The notes: generated from the letters alone by a model not told the origin. DNA of 60,995 nt from Streptomyces anulatus (GCF_014650675.1 NZ_BMVK01000028.1:1-60995); one strand, 5' to 3'. Counted from the stretch's first letter, positions 45,614 through 55,277 are shown. Made by a program: numbers and translations.

Positions 45614-45766
45614 GTGAACGGTCAGATAGATCAGCGGACGGTACTACTCATGCTTGTAGGTTGCGTCACCGTGTACGTCGCCTTCGAGCACCCCTCCTTC
45701 GGTACCGCCCTCATGGTGGGTGTTGGCGTGGTGACACTGGTGCACCTGCTGATGAAGGAACGCTGA
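45614..45766 (+). CDS. 50-aa two-helix membrane protein
   Basis: GTG at 45614 with GGGGAGGG ten bases upstream. The protein starts MNGQIDQRTVLLMLVGCVTV, has a short charged loop and a second hydrophobic stretch (ALMVGVGVVTLVHLLM), and ends KER. Strong reading-frame quality for its size, with no known family. It is between the IS and the second pentapeptide gene. Confidence 0.5.
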   Translation: MNGQIDQRTVLLMLVGCVTVYVAFEHPSFGTALMVGVGVVTLVHLLMKER

Positions 45767-45844
45767 TCGGCCTGCCGCCCGTCTGCGCTCAGACTTCGAT
45801 GGCACGCGGTCAAGGTCGCTATGGACCGATTACGCCCTCTGCAG

Positions 45845-46909
45845 CTACGGAGATGAGGTCAGCCAGGATGCGGGAAGACTGACGGCCTCATGAGGGGAAC
45901 TACCGGCGGAGATAGGAAGGCCATCGGGGGCACGGCCCGTCGCCATATTGAAGTCCACGGCGCCGCCGCAGAACCTGGCGCTGAGGAAGCTCACCGTTCC
46001 ATCGGAGAACGTGGAGCCGCGGAAGCTGACCGTTCCGTTAGAGAACTTGGCGAAGAAGAAGTTCACGGTGCCGCCGGAGAACGCGGCGCCGCTGAAGTCC
46101 ATGGCGCCGCCGGAGAACGTGGCGCGCCCGAAGCTGACCGTGCCGCCGGCGAACGTCGCGCCACGGAAGCCGACGGTGCCGCCGGAGAACACGGCGCCGC
46201 TGAAGTCCATAGGGCCGTCGATGGTGACGCCAGAAAGATCAAGGTCACAGCCCTGCCAGGAGCGGTGCGTTCCCGTGGGGTACCGGTAGTGGTCGCCGAT
46301 GAGCCGCGAGATCGTATGCCGGACCTCACGCAGTGCGCGATACCGGTCCTGCTTGTTCTGGTGGGCCTCGCGTTGTTCTTCGGTTGGTGAAGTGCCGCTG
46401 TCGGGCCGCTGGGACAGATCACCGGGGTCAGTTGGGAAAGGCAGGCGGAGGTAGGCGCACAGCACATCAACGCAGGTTTGGCGTAAGTCCTGTGTGGGGG
46501 CGTCGTCGGCAAGGCCGGCCAGGGCATGGACGCCGCCGAGACGGACGGCTGGGGAGTCCGAGCCGAGTTTGTCGACGGCCTGGGAGAAACGCTCGGCGTG
46601 CAGCCGGGTGGCCTCGCGGTGGGCACCGGCCTCGTCGACGCGCTGGCGGCGGTAGGCGACGACGAGGGCGACGAGCGCACCGGCCCCGGCGACCACCCCG
46701 AAGGAGAGTTTCACCAAGTCAAAAAGCGTCTTCGCGTCAAGCTTCGTGGTCGTGTCGATCTCCTGGAAATCCAACAGGACCACCAAGCCGTAGAAGATGC
46801 CGCCCGCGGCCAGGACCGCAGTGACGAAGGTGAGCACGAGCGCTCGGCCGACCCTCCACAACCGCAGCTCTCGTTCATTCAGTGATCGTGACCCTCGCCT
46901 GGACGTCAT
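45845..46909 (-). CDS. Membrane-anchored pentapeptide-repeat protein B
   Basis: 354 residues (MTSRRGSRSLNERELRLWRV). Nearly the same layout as protein A: two membrane helices (LTFVTAVLAAGGIFYGLVVLL, LSFGVVAGAGALVALVVAYR), the conserved ERFSQAVDKLGSDSPAVRLG segment and a shorter pentapeptide tail (FSGGTVNFFFAKFSNGTVSF). The N-terminal 160 residues are almost identical between A and B, so they are recent paralogues; they diverge in the repeat part. Confidence 0.85.
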   Translation of the reverse strand: MTSRRGSRSLNERELRLWRVGRALVLTFVTAVLAAGGIFYGLVVLLDFQEIDTTTKLDAKTLFDLVKLSFGVVAGAGALVALVVAYRRQRVDEAGAHREATRLHAERFSQAVDKLGSDSPAVRLGGVHALAGLADDAPTQDLRQTCVDVLCAYLRLPFPTDPGDLSQRPDSGTSPTEEQREAHQNKQDRYRALREVRHTISRLIGDHYRYPTGTHRSWQGCDLDLSGVTIDGPMDFSGAVFSGGTVGFRGATFAGGTVSFGRATFSGGAMDFSGAAFSGGTVNFFFAKFSNGTVSFRGSTFSDGTVSFLSARFCGGAVDFNMATGRAPDGLPISAGSSPHEAVSLPASWLTSSP

Positions 46910-47023
46910 GACGATGAAGACAGGGTGCTGAAGCTAGCGGTTGCAGCCAGCACAATGACTGCAGGACCCGGCCCTTATGACCGTTTCCGCCCCCGCTGAG
47001 AATGGCGTCCGCGTGGTGGCCAG

Positions 47024-47673
47024 TCAGCACTCCGCCGCGTGCCGAAACATGGCCGACCTGAGCATTACCCACCGGAGAGGCAGCGCGGGAGGGGAGCGCC
47101 AGTAGTCCTCGAAGCAGTACGGCGGGGAGTGCACGCACATCCACAGGCGCCGGAAGTAGTTGCCCTCCATCCGGTTGCAGGAAGAGCACAGCAGACCGCG
47201 AACCCTGCCGCTGCGGTGGTCGTGGTCGATGACGTTCGGAGACTCGGCACAGCAGGCGCAGCGTCCATCTTGGAGTTCGAAGAGACGCCACCAGACGTAC
47301 CAGTGCGGGATCTTCTCCTCGGGCCAGTTGTCCGGCAGCGGCCCTTCGAGCTTGCGCGGGATGTAGAAGGGCCACACGGCTGGCCCGCCGCATCGCTCGG
47401 CAGGGGGATGAGCGCCGCAACGACTGGCTCGCCGAGGTATTCGTCGGGCAGCCGCTCGCACCTGGAGAAGCCAGGACAGGGAACGTTCGAGACTCCGTTG
47501 CCAGGGGCCCACAGGTGGTATCGGCCGCTCCAGACCTTGTCGAGCCGGGCAAGCGCGGGGCTGCGCGGCTCGGTCACCACGGGATGCCCCTCAACGCACG
47601 CCTGGTATCCGGCAGGGACTGGAGGAAGGAGCCGGGGAGCGATTGTGAAGAGAGTCGACGGCACGGGACGCAC
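47024..47673 (-). pseudogene. Recombination endonuclease VII-like protein, frameshifted
   Basis: C-terminal part carries LFELQDGRCACCAESP, VIDHDHRSGRVRGLLC and SSCNRMEGNYFRRLW, the zinc-finger HNH core of phage endonuclease VII. The upstream part (SGRYHLWAPGNGVSNVPCPG, RLPDEYLGEPVVAALIPLPS) is in another frame; the switch is at about 47400. Start probably GTG at 47673, but this is uncertain. Confidence 0.65.
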
Positions 47674-48229
47674 GGTAGAGGCGTCGGAGGCCGTGGAGCT
47701 GACGCCCCGCCGCCTATCGGTATACGGGACAGCCCTCTGCGAATCCTCCAACGTGCGCGCACGCGTGGAGCGGTCCAACAAGTGCAGAAACCCCCCGCCG
47801 CGCTCGTCACCGGTGCCGGGGGTGAAGCCGAACGCAGCCGCCTTCAGGATCCGCGGTCTGCCCGCCGGCCCCCGCGAAGTGGCTTTGTTAACGAGCGTTT
47901 TCGCGGAATGAGCCAGCGAAGAGATCGACGATCCCGAAACGCTCAGTGCGCCGCGACTGCGTGCATGTCGCGGCGCATAGCAAATATGCATTTGCAGGGA
48001 TCTCCCAGTACAGAGCAATTTGCAGGCGTGACCCGGAAATTGATGTGCCGTTGGGTTGGGGTGGTGTCACGCGTTCTGCGTACGCTCATGGGGAAGCCTC
48101 CCGAGCACGACTGCGGGGAGCCCTCGCATGCACCAAAGCTTTGGACGGCTGGTGCAGGCAGAGAGGACTCCCCGGCCGTGGTCGCGGTGGCTCGTGTCCA
48201 GACCCGAACACAGAATTCACGAGGCGTGA
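47674..48229. other. Region without supported gene
   Basis: About 550 bases, less GC-rich in part (47880-48020). Only short, weak frames are open (e.g. 47888-48070, minus). Confidence 0.35.
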
Positions 48230-48496
48230 ATGCACACCCCGACCAATCCCGACGGTACCTCGTTGCCGCCCCATAGTTGCGATCTGATTCGCCAACCCGT
48301 TGTCCCGCCCCCCGCGCAGCCTCCTGGGCTGCTGTCGACGCGGACCGCTTTCATCCTGTTTGCCGCGCTGATCGCTGGAGTAATCGTCGGCGTGCTGACC
48401 CACCTGAGTGCGGGTGGTCTGGCCGCGGCCGCGCTTGCCGGTCTCGCGGGAGGGGGAGTCTGTATCCCCGCCCTGCACGGGCTCATCAAGCACTGA
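48230..48496 (+). CDS. Small membrane protein (88 aa)
   Basis: MHTPTNPDGTSLPPHSCDLI, then two hydrophobic helices (about 40-60, TAFILFAALIAGVIVGVLTHL, and 64-80, GGLAAAALAGLAGGGVCIPA). Pro-rich N-terminus. A perfect palindrome follows directly, consistent with a single-gene unit. No known family. Confidence 0.6.
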   Translation: MHTPTNPDGTSLPPHSCDLIRQPVVPPPAQPPGLLSTRTAFILFAALIAGVIVGVLTHLSAGGLAAAALAGLAGGGVCIPALHGLIKH

Positions 48497-48502
48497 CCTG
48501 GC

Positions 48503-48534
48503 GGAGCCCCGGACGTACGTACGTCCGGGGCTCC
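48503..48534 (+). terminator. Perfect 32-nt palindrome, terminator
   Basis: GGAGCCCCGGACGTAC is followed directly by its exact reverse complement, giving a 16-bp stem (with a minimal loop at the centre). It lies seven bases after the stop of the small membrane-protein gene. Confidence 0.7.
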
Positions 48535-48776
48535 GTATCGGTTCGGAGTTGGCCGACGCTCTCCTCTGGTGAGACTGACAGCCATCGTTATCTAGGGTCA
48601 AAGAGCACTATGCGCAGGTCAGACCGGGTGCTTTGACGTCAGGCAAGTTAGGCAAGGGCGGCTTTGGAAATGGTTCGATCGAAGCGTTTCCGGGATGGAC
48701 TGCCCCCTGCCGGCCGGACACTGCCTTGGGCTTCATCTTCGGCACTGCCGCACCGTGTCGCGTCGGGTCGGGTCGG

Positions 48777-50078
48777 TCAGATGGCGTAGGCCCCGGTCGC
48801 GGGGCGGCCGTGCTCCCGGGCGTACGGGGTCAGGGCCGTGAAGCCGGTGCCCCGCACCGGCGTTCCGGGCTCCAGGTCGAACGGACTCACCCCCAGCCGG
48901 CCGGCTAGGACCGGGGCCAAGTACGTGGCGAAGCTCTCCCAGTCATCCTCGGAGTCCTTGGGCGTGAGGCCTTCCTCCAGGCCCGCGGTCAGTTCCTCGG
49001 GCAAGGGGGAGCCCATCGCGAGGTCCGCGTCGCATGTCCGCTCGGTCGCGGAGCGGCGGCGCAGCACGGTGCCTCCCTCGGCGACCAGCCAGCCGGAGCC
49101 GCCGCCCTGTTCGCCGAAGAAGTAGGCCTGTGCTCTGCCGTACCGGCGGCTCAGGCTCGTGACGACGGCGAGCACGTCCGCCGCGCGCTCGGGGTCCACG
49201 GGTGAGCACCACGGACCGAGCACGAGGGTCCAGCCGTCCACCGCCGGGGTCACGTACACCCGGCCGTACTCCGCGCCGTCCATGGTGTCGTGCGCCACGA
49301 TGTCGTACCCCAGGGCGAAGGTCGCCGGCCGGATCTCGTGCAGGCCGAGTGCCTGCGCGATGCTCTGATGGTCCTCGGTGGGCACGGCGAGCCAGGAAGC
49401 GGAGCACAGGTCGAGCGGACGGGCCCGGTCGCGCGGCAGTTTGACGCGGATCAGGCGCTCCACGGCCGCGCGATCGGCCGCCGAGAGTGCCTCCTCGCCG
49501 CCGGACGCGGCCAGGGTGGTCAGGGCCCGGGCCCGCAGTCGCCCCGGCCCGTGCGCGCGCACCCGGCGGAGCGGTTCGTGGGTGGCGGGCCCGAGCAGGC
49601 CAAGGGCCCACTCCGCGCGCTGAGCCACGTCCGGGTCCGGATCGCCGAGCAGCGGAATCAGCGCCTCGGTCACCCGGACATAGTCGACGCCGGGCCGCGG
49701 CGAACGCCCGAAGGCCACCATGCAGAACGACTGGATCCCGAAGGCGGCCGAGCTGCGGACGGCCGGGGACGGATGCCGCAGCGCGTCCACGAACCGGTCC
49801 ACCGAGCGGAAGGCGGTGAACGTGGAGCCGAGGCGTCGCCGTGAGGTCTCGTCGGGGGCGGCGGCCAGCGCTTCGAGCACGTCGTCGAAGGCCAGATCCG
49901 GCCCGATGTCCCGGTTCAGGAGTCCGCCGATCCGGGCGCGGACCTGGAGAGAGTCCGTGGTCAGCAGCGCGCGGATCAACGGCCCCACGGCGGCCTGCCC
50001 CTGCGCGGCCAGCCGTGCGCGCGCCACCTCGCACAGCCCTGAATCGCCCAGGGCCCCGATCGCGTCCTGCGTGTCCAC
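48777..50078 (-). CDS. HEAT-repeat protein with C-terminal beta domain
   Basis: 433 residues from GTG at 50078 behind AGGAGGACAAAGG (VDTQDAIGALGDSGLCEVAR). HEAT-like units in the first about 210 residues: QGQAAVGPLIRALLTTDSLQ, HPSPAVRSSAAFGIQSFCMV, DPDPDVAQRAEWALGLLG. The C-terminal half (IVAHDTMDGAEYGRVYVTPA, VDGWTLVLGPWC, AQAYFFGEQGGGSGWLVAEG) is a domain I associate only loosely with immunity-type proteins. Function unknown. Confidence 0.65.
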   Translation of the reverse strand: MDTQDAIGALGDSGLCEVARARLAAQGQAAVGPLIRALLTTDSLQVRARIGGLLNRDIGPDLAFDDVLEALAAAPDETSRRRLGSTFTAFRSVDRFVDALRHPSPAVRSSAAFGIQSFCMVAFGRSPRPGVDYVRVTEALIPLLGDPDPDVAQRAEWALGLLGPATHEPLRRVRAHGPGRLRARALTTLAASGGEEALSAADRAAVERLIRVKLPRDRARPLDLCSASWLAVPTEDHQSIAQALGLHEIRPATFALGYDIVAHDTMDGAEYGRVYVTPAVDGWTLVLGPWCSPVDPERAADVLAVVTSLSRRYGRAQAYFFGEQGGGSGWLVAEGGTVLRRRSATERTCDADLAMGSPLPEELTAGLEEGLTPKDSEDDWESFATYLAPVLAGRLGVSPFDLEPGTPVRGTGFTALTPYAREHGRPATGAYAI

Positions 50079-50413
50079 CCTTTGTCCTCCTCGTGCCGTG
50101 CGACCGCTGCTCCGCAGGCCATGGTGCCCTGTGGTGGGGTAGCCGGAGACCATTGCTGATCCCCGGCCCTCTCAGAACCGGACGTGCGAGCTTTCCCTGC
50201 CGCGGCTGGACGTGGGCGCCCGACTTGTGACTTCGTTTCGGTTGAAACGAAGTCACCTGACGGGTGTGACCAACATGCCTGACGACCCTGTGGATATCTG
50301 TAAGGCACAGACCCAACAGGGCACTTGTCTCACATGCCTGACGCTCATTCCCCACCCGAGATAAACCCCGCGTGCGCGTGGAACGGTCTCACGAGTTCCA
50401 TACGTGTACTTGG

Positions 50414-50992
50414 TCAGCGTCCTTGGCTCGGCCCGGAGCGGCTTGGTGCCGGCGGTTGGTACCGCCGGGTCTGCTGCTCGATGCGGGCGGCCTGCGCTTG
50501 CTGCGTCTGCTGGACCTGCTGGACTTCGGCCCGTGCCCGGGTTTCCGACTGGTGCAGCGTCGGGTGCTCCTGGGCGATCCGCTGCCGCAGGGCCTTCTCG
50601 GTCCGTGCGTCATCGGCGACGGACCGGTGCATCGAGGCGTTCTCCTTCGCCGTGGCCGCCTGGCCGTGGAGACGGGCGACGCGCTTCTGGTCGCCGACGT
50701 CCTTCTGCTGGGCGAGGGCGGGCACCGTCGTCTGGCGCATCTCGGTGAGCCGGGACGTGAGGGTGTCGACGTCCGGGGCCCGGCCGGTGGCACCGAGGAC
50801 CGTGGAGTGCGGGCTGTGCCGCACGGTCGCCCATGCGTCCGCGGCGGCCCGTCCGGCGGCGCCCCGGGCGTCGGCGGCCTCGCGCCGTGCTGCCGTCCTT
50901 CCCCTTTTTTGATCATGGAACGGAACGGTCCGGAGTCGGCAAGATCGACGAGCCGGGTCCATCACCGTACGGCCGGATCGGCGGCTGACCAA
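50414..50992 (-). CDS. Coiled-coil protein, possible relaxase C-terminal fragment
   Basis: The open frame gives up to 192 residues. Residues 25 onward are convincing: FHDQKRGRTAARREAADARG, AAGRAAADAWATVRHSPHST and a long charged coiled coil (ATAKENASMHRSVADDARTE, VQQVQQTQQAQAARIEQQTR). This composition is seen at the C-terminus of actinobacterial mobilization relaxases, but no relaxase motif is present here. N-terminus uncertain. Confidence 0.45.
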   Translation of the reverse strand: MVSRRSGRTVMDPARRSCRLRTVPFHDQKRGRTAARREAADARGAAGRAAADAWATVRHSPHSTVLGATGRAPDVDTLTSRLTEMRQTTVPALAQQKDVGDQKRVARLHGQAATAKENASMHRSVADDARTEKALRQRIAQEHPTLHQSETRARAEVQQVQQTQQAQAARIEQQTRRYQPPAPSRSGPSQGR

Positions 50993-51043
50993 AAGGTCGA
51001 CCAGCTGTCGTGCGCAGGGTGGACGTCAGTGGGATGCGCAGGG

Positions 51044-51240
51044 TTATGACAGTGGGATCGCAGAGTCCGTGTCAGTAGGCGATGACTGCTTGGAGAGCAT
51101 CCGGAGGCTGTGGCGCACGTTGTCGTGGAAGCCGTCGATGGTGTCACCGCGGATGACCATCTGGGCAGCGGCGAAGTCTTCGAAGGTCTGGCGCTGGGCG
51201 GCGTACCGCCTGGCGAGACTTGCCTCCGTGGCCGCGCCTC
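51044..51240 (-). other. Open coding-like stretch without start
   Basis: EASLARRYAAQRQTFEDFAA and MVIRGDTIDGFHDNVRHSLR, ending LSKQSSPTDTDSAIPLS, have good codon bias but no start codon except an internal ATG; a stop is just upstream. Probably the end of a truncated gene. Confidence 0.35.
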
Positions 51241-51275
51241 GTCAGGCAGTTCTTGGTCGGCTATCGTGCGTGACC

Positions 51276-52838
51276 ATGTCCGTGCAGGGGGAGTTAGATC
51301 GGGGCCGTTACGTCCTTGACCGTGAGCCGATCGCGTCGGGCGGAATGGGAACCGTATGGCGTGGCTATGACCAGAAGCTGAAGCGTGCTGTCGCCGTGAA
51401 AGAGCTTCGGTTTGCCGAGGGGCTGAGTGAGTCTGAGCGTTCCCGGCAGAGAGCGCGGGTGATGGTTGAGGCGCGGGCCGCTGCTCGACTGGACCATCCG
51501 GGAATCGTGCCAGTGTACGACGTTATCGAGGACGACGGTCGTCCGTGGATCGTCATGCGCCTGGTGCCTGGGCGGTCTCTGGCGCAGGAGGTAGAGGCGT
51601 CGGGGGCATTGAGTCCGCAGCGAACCGCGGAGATCGGGCTGGAGATCCTCGCGGCGCTGGAAGCCGCCCACACCGAAGGCATCCTGCACCGGGATGTGAA
51701 GCCGCAGAACGTGCTCTTGGACGCTGAGGGCAAGGCGGTGCTGACCGACTTCGGAATCGCTTCCGTCATGGGTGCCACGCAGCCCCTGACCGCGACCGGG
51801 ATGGTCGTGGGCACAGTGGGCTACATGGCCCCGGAGCGGTTGTCAGGATCTGGGGCGGGGCCCAAAGCGGATCTGTGGTCGCTCGGCGCAACGCTGTACT
51901 TCACGGTCGAGGGCCGATCGGCCTACAACGCCGACGATGTTGTCGCCCTGATCGCCGCAGTCGCGTCCCGTGACCCCGAGCCGATGCGTCGGGCTGGTGC
52001 ACTCGCGCCCGCCATCGCGGGGATGCTGGTCCGGGACGTCGGCGCACGCTGGGACGGGGCGGCTGCCAAGGCGTACCTGCAAGCGGTCGTCGCTGGCAGC
52101 CCAGACCTCGAGACGATGGCACTTCTTCCACCGAGTCCGGAAGCGCCGACCAGGCCAGCCCCGCGCTTCTCGTGGAACCAGGATGTCCCACCGGCCACGC
52201 CCGAAGCCGGCTACGTCCCCGATCGCCGGGTCCGCCCACGCGGACTGACATGGCTGGTGGCCTCCGCGGCAGCTGCGGTGCTTGTTGCCGGCGGGGTGGC
52301 CATCGGCATGCAGCTGACGGGGGGAGGCGGCTCGGCCGCGTCGCACGGAGCTCCCCCGGTCTCGACCTCAGCCTCGGCCCCTGAGGCCAACCGGTTTGCG
52401 GCGGCGCCCAAGCTCTGTCAGTCCGGCCTGGTGAGCGCGGACCGCATCGCCGACATGGTGTACTCGTCAGAGCCGAGCGGGGCCCAGGTCGACACCGTGG
52501 CGGTGAACCAGTGCGAGTTCAAGAACGACGCCTCCGAGACCACTCTGCACGTGAACCTCACGACGCACGGCAGCGTCAAGGCGGCCATGGACCTCCTGAA
52601 AGAACCCGCCTACTCCGCTTCGCGGGGCGGCATTTTTTCCCCGGAAGACCTCGCACTCGGAGACCAGGCGGACGTTACGTCGGGCCCTTTCGTTGTGGAG
52701 GTCCGCGTGCGGATCAGCAACCTCACGATCGACATCCGCAACAAAAGTCGCGCCTCCACCATCAGCAGAAATGACGTGGTCTCCTTCGCTCGCGAGATCG
52801 TGGCAGCGGCAGAAGCCGAGGCCCGGCCAGCCACCTAG
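51276..52838 (+). CDS. Membrane Ser/Thr protein kinase
   Basis: 520 residues from ATG at 51276. Kinase domain with glycine loop ASGGMGTVWRG (20-30), Lys42 in VAVKELRF, catalytic HRDVKPQN (138-145) and DFG (158-160): all catalytic residues present. One membrane helix at about 327-351 (TWLVASAAAAVLVAGGVAIG) and an extracytoplasmic domain with two Cys (LCQSG, QCEFKN). PknB-type layout without PASTA repeats. Its TAG stop is the TAG beside an IS end, so the C-terminus may have been altered. Confidence 0.85.
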   Translation: MSVQGELDRGRYVLDREPIASGGMGTVWRGYDQKLKRAVAVKELRFAEGLSESERSRQRARVMVEARAAARLDHPGIVPVYDVIEDDGRPWIVMRLVPGRSLAQEVEASGALSPQRTAEIGLEILAALEAAHTEGILHRDVKPQNVLLDAEGKAVLTDFGIASVMGATQPLTATGMVVGTVGYMAPERLSGSGAGPKADLWSLGATLYFTVEGRSAYNADDVVALIAAVASRDPEPMRRAGALAPAIAGMLVRDVGARWDGAAAKAYLQAVVAGSPDLETMALLPPSPEAPTRPAPRFSWNQDVPPATPEAGYVPDRRVRPRGLTWLVASAAAAVLVAGGVAIGMQLTGGGGSAASHGAPPVSTSASAPEANRFAAAPKLCQSGLVSADRIADMVYSSEPSGAQVDTVAVNQCEFKNDASETTLHVNLTTHGSVKAAMDLLKEPAYSASRGGIFSPEDLALGDQADVTSGPFVVEVRVRISNLTIDIRNKSRASTISRNDVVSFAREIVAAAEAEARPAT

Positions 52839-52858
52839 GACATGTCCGGGCGATCATG
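52838..52858. mobile_element. Lone IS end next to the kinase stop
   Basis: CTAGGACATGTCCGGGCGAT with CATGATG following is a variant of the CTGTCCGG(C/G)CGATCATG termini seen at 42174, 44556 and 45505. It faces the similar end at 58403-58420. Confidence 0.5.
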
Positions 52859-52913
52859 ATGCTGGTTAGGGTACGAGCGTGGCCAAGACGAGCGTGACAA
52901 CGAGACCAGCAGC

Positions 52914-53141
52914 GTGGTCTGCCTGTGGGTTGAGCCGTGGGGAACTGATCACTGGATGGAGCCGGGCGAAGAGTTCACCGTCGTGACCGAGACGGACCCG
53001 GAGCACTCGCCGTTCAACGTGGTTGTGCATGATCAAGGCATCACCGTGTGGGTAAATTCGGGCAGCGACGCCGAAGTCTTCGACAAGAACGGCGACCTGG
53101 TCCCGTGTGGGCATCAGCGGCCGGCGGAGGGCGACCACTGA
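52914..53141 (+). CDS. Small hypothetical protein (75 aa)
   Basis: GTG at 52914: MVCLWVEPWGTDHWMEPGEE, then FTVVTETDPEHSPFNVVVHD and ITVWVNSGSDAEVFDKNGDL. A beta-rich, acidic mini-protein of a kind common in Streptomyces. The upstream side is IS-derived sequence, so the natural N-terminus may be cut. Confidence 0.5.
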   Translation: MVCLWVEPWGTDHWMEPGEEFTVVTETDPEHSPFNVVVHDQGITVWVNSGSDAEVFDKNGDLVPCGHQRPAEGDH

Positions 53142-53155
53142 GATGTGTTTTGCCG

Positions 53156-53825
53156 TCAGGTTCGGAGCCAGACGGCGATGGCTGCCACGGTTGCGGTGCC
53201 GAGGTAGACGTAGTGGCGTTTGTCGTAGCGAGTGGCCACCGCCCGGTGCTGTTTCAGTCGGTTGATCGCGCGTTCGACGGTGTTGCGCTTCTTGTAGCGG
53301 TCTTCGTCGAATTCGGGTGGCCGGCCGCCGCGTGATCCCTTGCGCAGGCAGGCGGCCTGGCTGTCGGTCTTCTCCGGGATCGTGTGCCGGATGCCGCGGT
53401 GCCGCAGGTAATCGCGGCACGGACCATTGCTGTAAGCCTTGTCCGCAGCAACGCTGTCGGGCTTCTTGCGTGGCCTGCCCGGCCCGGGTCTTGGGACGCG
53501 GATCTTCTCCAGGACCGGCTCGAACTGCGTGCAGTCCGCCCGCTGACCTGGTGTGACGATCAGGGACAGCGGGCGGCAACGGCCGTCCGCGCTCAGGTGG
53601 AGCTTGGTGGTGAACCCGCCGCGCGAGCGCCCCAAGCCCTCGCCTCCAGCACCACCTCCACCAGGCGGGCGACGAGGCTCCGCCACGGTCTCTCGTGCTG
53701 GTGTTCTTCTGACGCGTCCCCCTTTGAGGCGGGGACCGGCGGTGGGCCGGTGCGGGCGCCCGCCGCGTGCTGATGCGCCCGCACGATTGTGGAGTCGACT
53801 GAGATGCGCGGAGTGGACGCGGCCC
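53156..53825 (-). pseudogene. IS5-family transposase, N-terminal part lost
   Basis: One frame (53156 to about 53660) holds GLGRSRGGFTTKLHLSADGR, SVAADKAYSNGPCRDYLRHR and NTVERAINRLKQHRAVATRY, with the second catalytic Asp and the Glu. The other frame (about 53660-53825) holds ISVDSTIVRAHQHAAGARTG with the first Asp. The first about 100 residues of the usual N-terminal part are absent: at about 53825 the DNA passes into the pentapeptide remnant. Confidence 0.75.
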
Positions 53826-54610
53826 ACCTGGTCCTGGCCGACGTCGACCTGTCGGGCTGCCTGTTTGCCGGCACCGTGCACCTGGACCAGCTGCGTCTGG
53901 AAGGCGCCTGCACCTTCGACGCCGCCCCGTCCTCCGTTCGCTGGCGGCGCTGGCCGCCTGTGCGGTTCACCGAACGCCGGGTCCTGGCCGAGGAGCACCA
54001 CTGGCGCGCCAGTCAGCCGGGATCTGTGCGGGGCTGGAACGTGGCGGTCCTCGGTGCCGGGCGGGCAGGGCCGTTGCAGCTGGCTCCGGTGTACCGGGCG
54101 CTACGGAAGGCGTTCGAGGACGGAAAGCACGAACCGGGGGCCGCGGACTTCTCCTACGGGGAGATGGAGATGCGCCGCCACGCCGACGACATCCCCCGCG
54201 GTGAACGGGGGCTGCTGACCGCGTACTGGGCACTGTCCGGGTACGGTCTGCGCGCCTCCCGGGCCCTGGCCTGGCTCGGTGCTGCCGTGCTCCTCACCAT
54301 CGTCCTGCTGATGGCCTTCGGCCTGGCCCAGGACACCCCGAAGCAGACCGCGACCGGCACCGTCCCGGCCGGCGGGGGCAAGGTCACCTTCGAGATCGAC
54401 AAGGACGACCCCCAGAACCCCGCCGGTGACCGCTTCACCGGCGAGCGCTTTGAGAAGGCCCTGAACGTCACCCTCAACTCGGTGGTGTTCCGCTCCTCCG
54501 GCCAGGACCTGACCACCGCTGGCACCTACATCGAGATGACCTCACGCCTGACCGAACCCGTCCTGCTGGGCCTGGCCGTCTTCGCCGTCCGCAACCGGGT
54601 GAAACGCTGA
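53826..54610 (+). pseudogene. Pentapeptide-type membrane protein, 5' truncated
   Basis: About 260 residues remain: VDAAHLVLADVDLSGCLFAG, VHLDQLRLEGACTFDA (pentapeptide-like), FSYGEMEMRRHADDIPRGER, then membrane helices (ALAWLGAAVLLTIVLLMAFG and VLLGLAVFAVRNRVKR at the end). This is the C-terminal part of large streptomycete pentapeptide/membrane proteins; the 5' part was replaced by the IS next to it. Confidence 0.7.
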
Positions 54611-54737
54611 CCGATCTGTCCTGCTGCCACTGCTGGAGAAGAACCGGGCGCCGCAGGAGCGGCCGTGTGGCGTGAGCGGCCGGACACCGGTCTCACTCAC
54701 GGGTAGCGGGCCGACTCGCAGCCCTCAGCTGTTCAAC

Positions 54738-55277
54738 TCAGGACCGCAAGCTCTTGACCATGACCGCGTAGAGCGGGGAATCGGCGAACGGCCGCTGCTC
54801 GCCCGCCTTCTCGTACCCCCACGACTTGTACAGGCCCTGGACCTTCGGGTGCGTCACGTCGACCAGGAGCACGGCGAGATCCTCCGACCGGCCCAGGAGG
54901 AGCGCCGAGTGCAGCTGGTCGGCGATGCCCTGCTTCCGCCACTGCGGGCGGACCATGACCTCGCTGACGGCGAAGGTCGCCGTGTAGCCGTTGTTCGGGA
55001 CGTAGTCCGTGCCGCGCCACCACTCGCGGCCCGGCGGCAGCGGGGCGCCGTAGGCGAATCCGGTGGGCTGCTTCCCGTCGAAGGCGACGACACAGGTGAA
55101 GCCGGTCATCCCCGACCAGTGGTCGACGAACCACGGGAACTTCTGGTTGAACTCGTTGTCCATGGCGTCGGCGTAGCTGTCGGCGTGCACGTCGATCAGC
55201 ATCTGCCGGAAGCCCTCGGGCAACGCTCCGTGGTGGAAGTGCTGAAGGTCGATCACCTGGGTCACCCTCGGCTCCAT
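54738..55277 (-). CDS. GNAT-family N-acetyltransferase
   Basis: 179 residues from ATG at 55277 (MEPRVTQVIDLQHFHHGALP). FTCVVAFDGKQPTGFAYGAP, EVMVRPQWRKQGIADQLHSA (acetyl-CoA pyrophosphate loop QxxGIA) and THPKVQGLYKSWGYEKAGEQ are the standard GNAT motifs. It overlaps the end of the XRE regulator gene by 16 bases, so they are probably co-expressed. Substrate unknown. Confidence 0.85.
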   Translation of the reverse strand: MEPRVTQVIDLQHFHHGALPEGFRQMLIDVHADSYADAMDNEFNQKFPWFVDHWSGMTGFTCVVAFDGKQPTGFAYGAPLPPGREWWRGTDYVPNNGYTATFAVSEVMVRPQWRKQGIADQLHSALLLGRSEDLAVLLVDVTHPKVQGLYKSWGYEKAGEQRPFADSPLYAVMVKSLRS

